This document shows positions 62,100 through 64,000 of a DNA stretch of 64,000 nt, one piece after another; position 1 is the first letter of the stretch, and each line of letters opens with the position of its first letter. The translations under genes and the position numbers were made by a program. Source of the DNA: Polytrichum commune. Taxonomy: Eukaryota > Streptophyta > Polytrichopsida > Polytrichales > Polytrichaceae. The DNA lies in contig OX485807.1 of NCBI GenBank assembly GCA_950295325.1, positions 13,979,001-14,043,000 on the forward strand. The letters run 5' to 3'. Below the pieces are notes generated by a model. The model worked only from the letters and a program-made list of their open reading frames with translations. It ran no database searches and was not told where the DNA came from.

Positions 62100-64000
62100 A
62101 TATGTTTGACCAACCGGATTTCCTACTTGACCAACTTGACTAACTTCACCAGAAATGTTGATGACATCTTCAATATTATGCTCTTCAGATGTTTACAGAT
62201 TTGCAAAACATTGAAACAATGGAAGTGTTCTTTGTGTTCCATGCTCCGTGCCAGCGTGTCGGACAATGATCCCATCTTTAATTTCAAGGTGCAACATTTT
62301 AAACACTTTCATAGTATGCTTACAAATCATTCATTGGGCAGCAATAGGACAGTTGCACTGTGCCCACCCTAAATTGGGGGAATAGATGGTCCATACCTTA
62401 GGACGATTATTGACCGAGCCGACATATACAACGTCGTCATCAATGCATATTAGAACGTTGGAATCTCGTATGGCATCGGCTCGGATGATAGCTAAAGCGA
62501 CAATGCCCTCTTGGTTGCGATTGCGAATGAATCCAAAGGCCTTATATTGAACGCCGTACCAATAATGGGTGACCACCTCTCTAGTAAGATGGTAAATCAA
62601 CCAATCCATACGGCGGCCACTGAAACATTCTTTAGCAGATTCCAATATACTCTTCAAATTCGAGTGATATGACTTGATTGCAGCATTTGTGTTATGCCCA
62701 GCGTGTGGAATGTTGCGACTGCCGGTACACCACATGGAAATTTTATCCATCCAAACGTCATTCATGTATTTCATGAATGTCATTGCTTTTGGATGATTGC
62801 GTTATATATCACGGAGTTGGTCATGTGCCCATAACACCAGATCATAATCAATGGGACAACCTTTCCTATACATAACAAGTCCAATTTGTTGTAAAACAAC
62901 AACTCTCTCAACCTTGTCGTTCATTTTTTTGACAACATTTTTTGCCCTTGCTTTTCGCACATGCCATAAGCATAGAAAAATTTGGGCAGATGGCCACACT
63001 TTTCTGAAGAAAATATATCAAATTCATAATTAATTATCAAGTATTTTTAAACTACAATGAATTAGACATATGATGGTGTGAAAACCATGACCTTCAACCA
63101 ATAACACATGCATATAAAAACCTTACAACTAGATATTCATTATATGATTCCACAATAGATGCTTAAGCAATATTGCAACAAATTTTATGTATTTTTTAGA
63201 GCTCAATACATGTCAATGTGCAAAATATAAAATGCATAATATATATATATATATATATATCACACTAAATGCATGATACGATGTGTACATATCATAGAAT
63301 GCACAACAAAGAGGGATATACTTGAGAGTGTTGATTTCGGCTTGTGCACTATCAACAATTATTGATGATGGACTCCATGTCTCGTGAAGACTCTGAACGT
63401 TGCAATGCAATGCATCAAGCACATGTCTAAGATCATCTTCACGAGACCGTGATATGACAAAAAATGCTACCGGTATTCCATTCCTCCAATCATCAAATAC
63501 CATGACTGTATAAAGCAGATACTGCACAACCAATAGACCAATAAAATAATGTTAGAAAGATATTAAACAAATTTCATAATAACATAAATTGTACATGAAT
63601 TTTTATATTTAAACCTTTGAGATAGCAACATACCCTAGTTTGATTGGTTCCAAACGTCGCGTCGATTGCAATTGCACTGTTATGGCCAAATCATGCCATC
63701 ATCTGTTGTTACCATTCAGTCTGAATTCCAAGGCTGAATGGGATCTCTTCTTGATTGGTGTTATTAAGATCTAGAAGAGAATGTTCTTGATAAAAAAAAA
63801 ACACAGAGTTAGGGTTTTCATGTACCCACATCCGTACGTTGATTGGATCTGAAGGATGTTTTTTCTATAATTCTTCAGCTCTCTTCTTGCAGATATTACG
63901 TACATCGGAAGGAAGCAAAAAAATATCCCTTGTTACCCGTTCGTTACACTTCGCCAACTCCTTCACATTTTGTTTGTGTTGGCTCATGATTTGAGCCGGA
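62100..64000 (-). pseudogene. MULE transposase with SWIM zinc finger, decayed, runs off the window
   Basis: On the minus strand from the right edge: MSQHKQNVKELAKCNERVTR, VHENPNSVFFLYQEHSLLDL, then IAIDATFGTNQTR, an intron, YLLYTVMVFDDWRNGIPVAF, IIVDSAQAEINTLK, a second intron (63004-63321, GT-AG, in phase), and VWPSAQIFLCLWHVRKARAK. It continues to WAQCNCPIAAQ and CKH, a CxCx(n)CxH SWIM finger. This order is the MULE transposase domain (PF10551 type) plus SWIM, as in Mutator-like elements and related FAR1/FRS proteins. At least five in-frame stops break it (after EEL, EW, MMA, RDI, AAQ). The minus frame at 61793-62050 (KRCGDISEKK) may be its tail or unrelated. Confidence 0.8.
63238..63262. 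repeat. (AT)n microsatellite
   Basis: An uninterrupted AT dinucleotide run inside the second intron of the MULE transposase. Confidence 0.9.

Overview
This window is nuclear DNA of a land plant. Its genes have GT-AG introns, it encodes a Rubisco activase with a chloroplast transit peptide, NRT2 nitrate transporters, a xyloglucan endotransglucosylase/hydrolase (XTH) and a plant-type SH2 protein, and it carries plant DNA-transposon families (Stowaway, Tourist/Harbinger, hAT-like, MULE). The wording of the activase C-terminal third looks more like mosses or lycophytes than flowering plants. I infer a non-seed plant but cannot name a species.

Layout: (1) 1.9-10.4 kb, minus strand: a STAT-type linker-SH2 protein gene; ten exons join in phase, and the 3' end is unresolved. 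(2) 10.4-19.3 kb: gene-poor, with three short inverted-repeat transposons (piggyBac-like, Stowaway, Tourist). (3) 19.3-24.0 kb, plus: Rubisco activase, six exons, 481 residues, with the two-cysteine C-terminal extension. (4) 26.0-28.4 kb, plus: XTH, four exons, 280 residues. (5) 28.4-37.5 kb: decayed repeats, a 404-bp inverted-repeat element, a hAT-like MITE with a perfect 8-bp target duplication, and LINE scraps. (6) 37.5-46.4 kb, minus: two tandem NRT2 genes (548 and 551 residues) plus a partial NRT2 pseudogene. (7) 47.6-64 kb: transposon-dominated, with a Ulp1-protease-bearing decayed element, a nearly intact PIF/Harbinger element with divergent transposase and Myb-like genes, a MULE transposase running off the right edge, and three minisatellites sharing the core TGTCATGC.

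The host genes are not an operon. RCA acts in chloroplast carbon fixation, NRT2s in nitrate uptake at the plasma membrane, XTH in wall remodelling, and the SH2 protein probably in phosphotyrosine signalling.

The most unusual signal is structural. The first introns of four genes (SH2, RCA, both NRT2s) are each largely built of a different, gene-specific tandem array with units of roughly 100-300 bp. Several other duplications copy splice junctions: the SH2 exon-3 donor, the NRT2-A exon-1 donor, and the acceptor of an extra intron in NRT2-A. This suggests introns here grow, and perhaps arise, by local tandem duplication.
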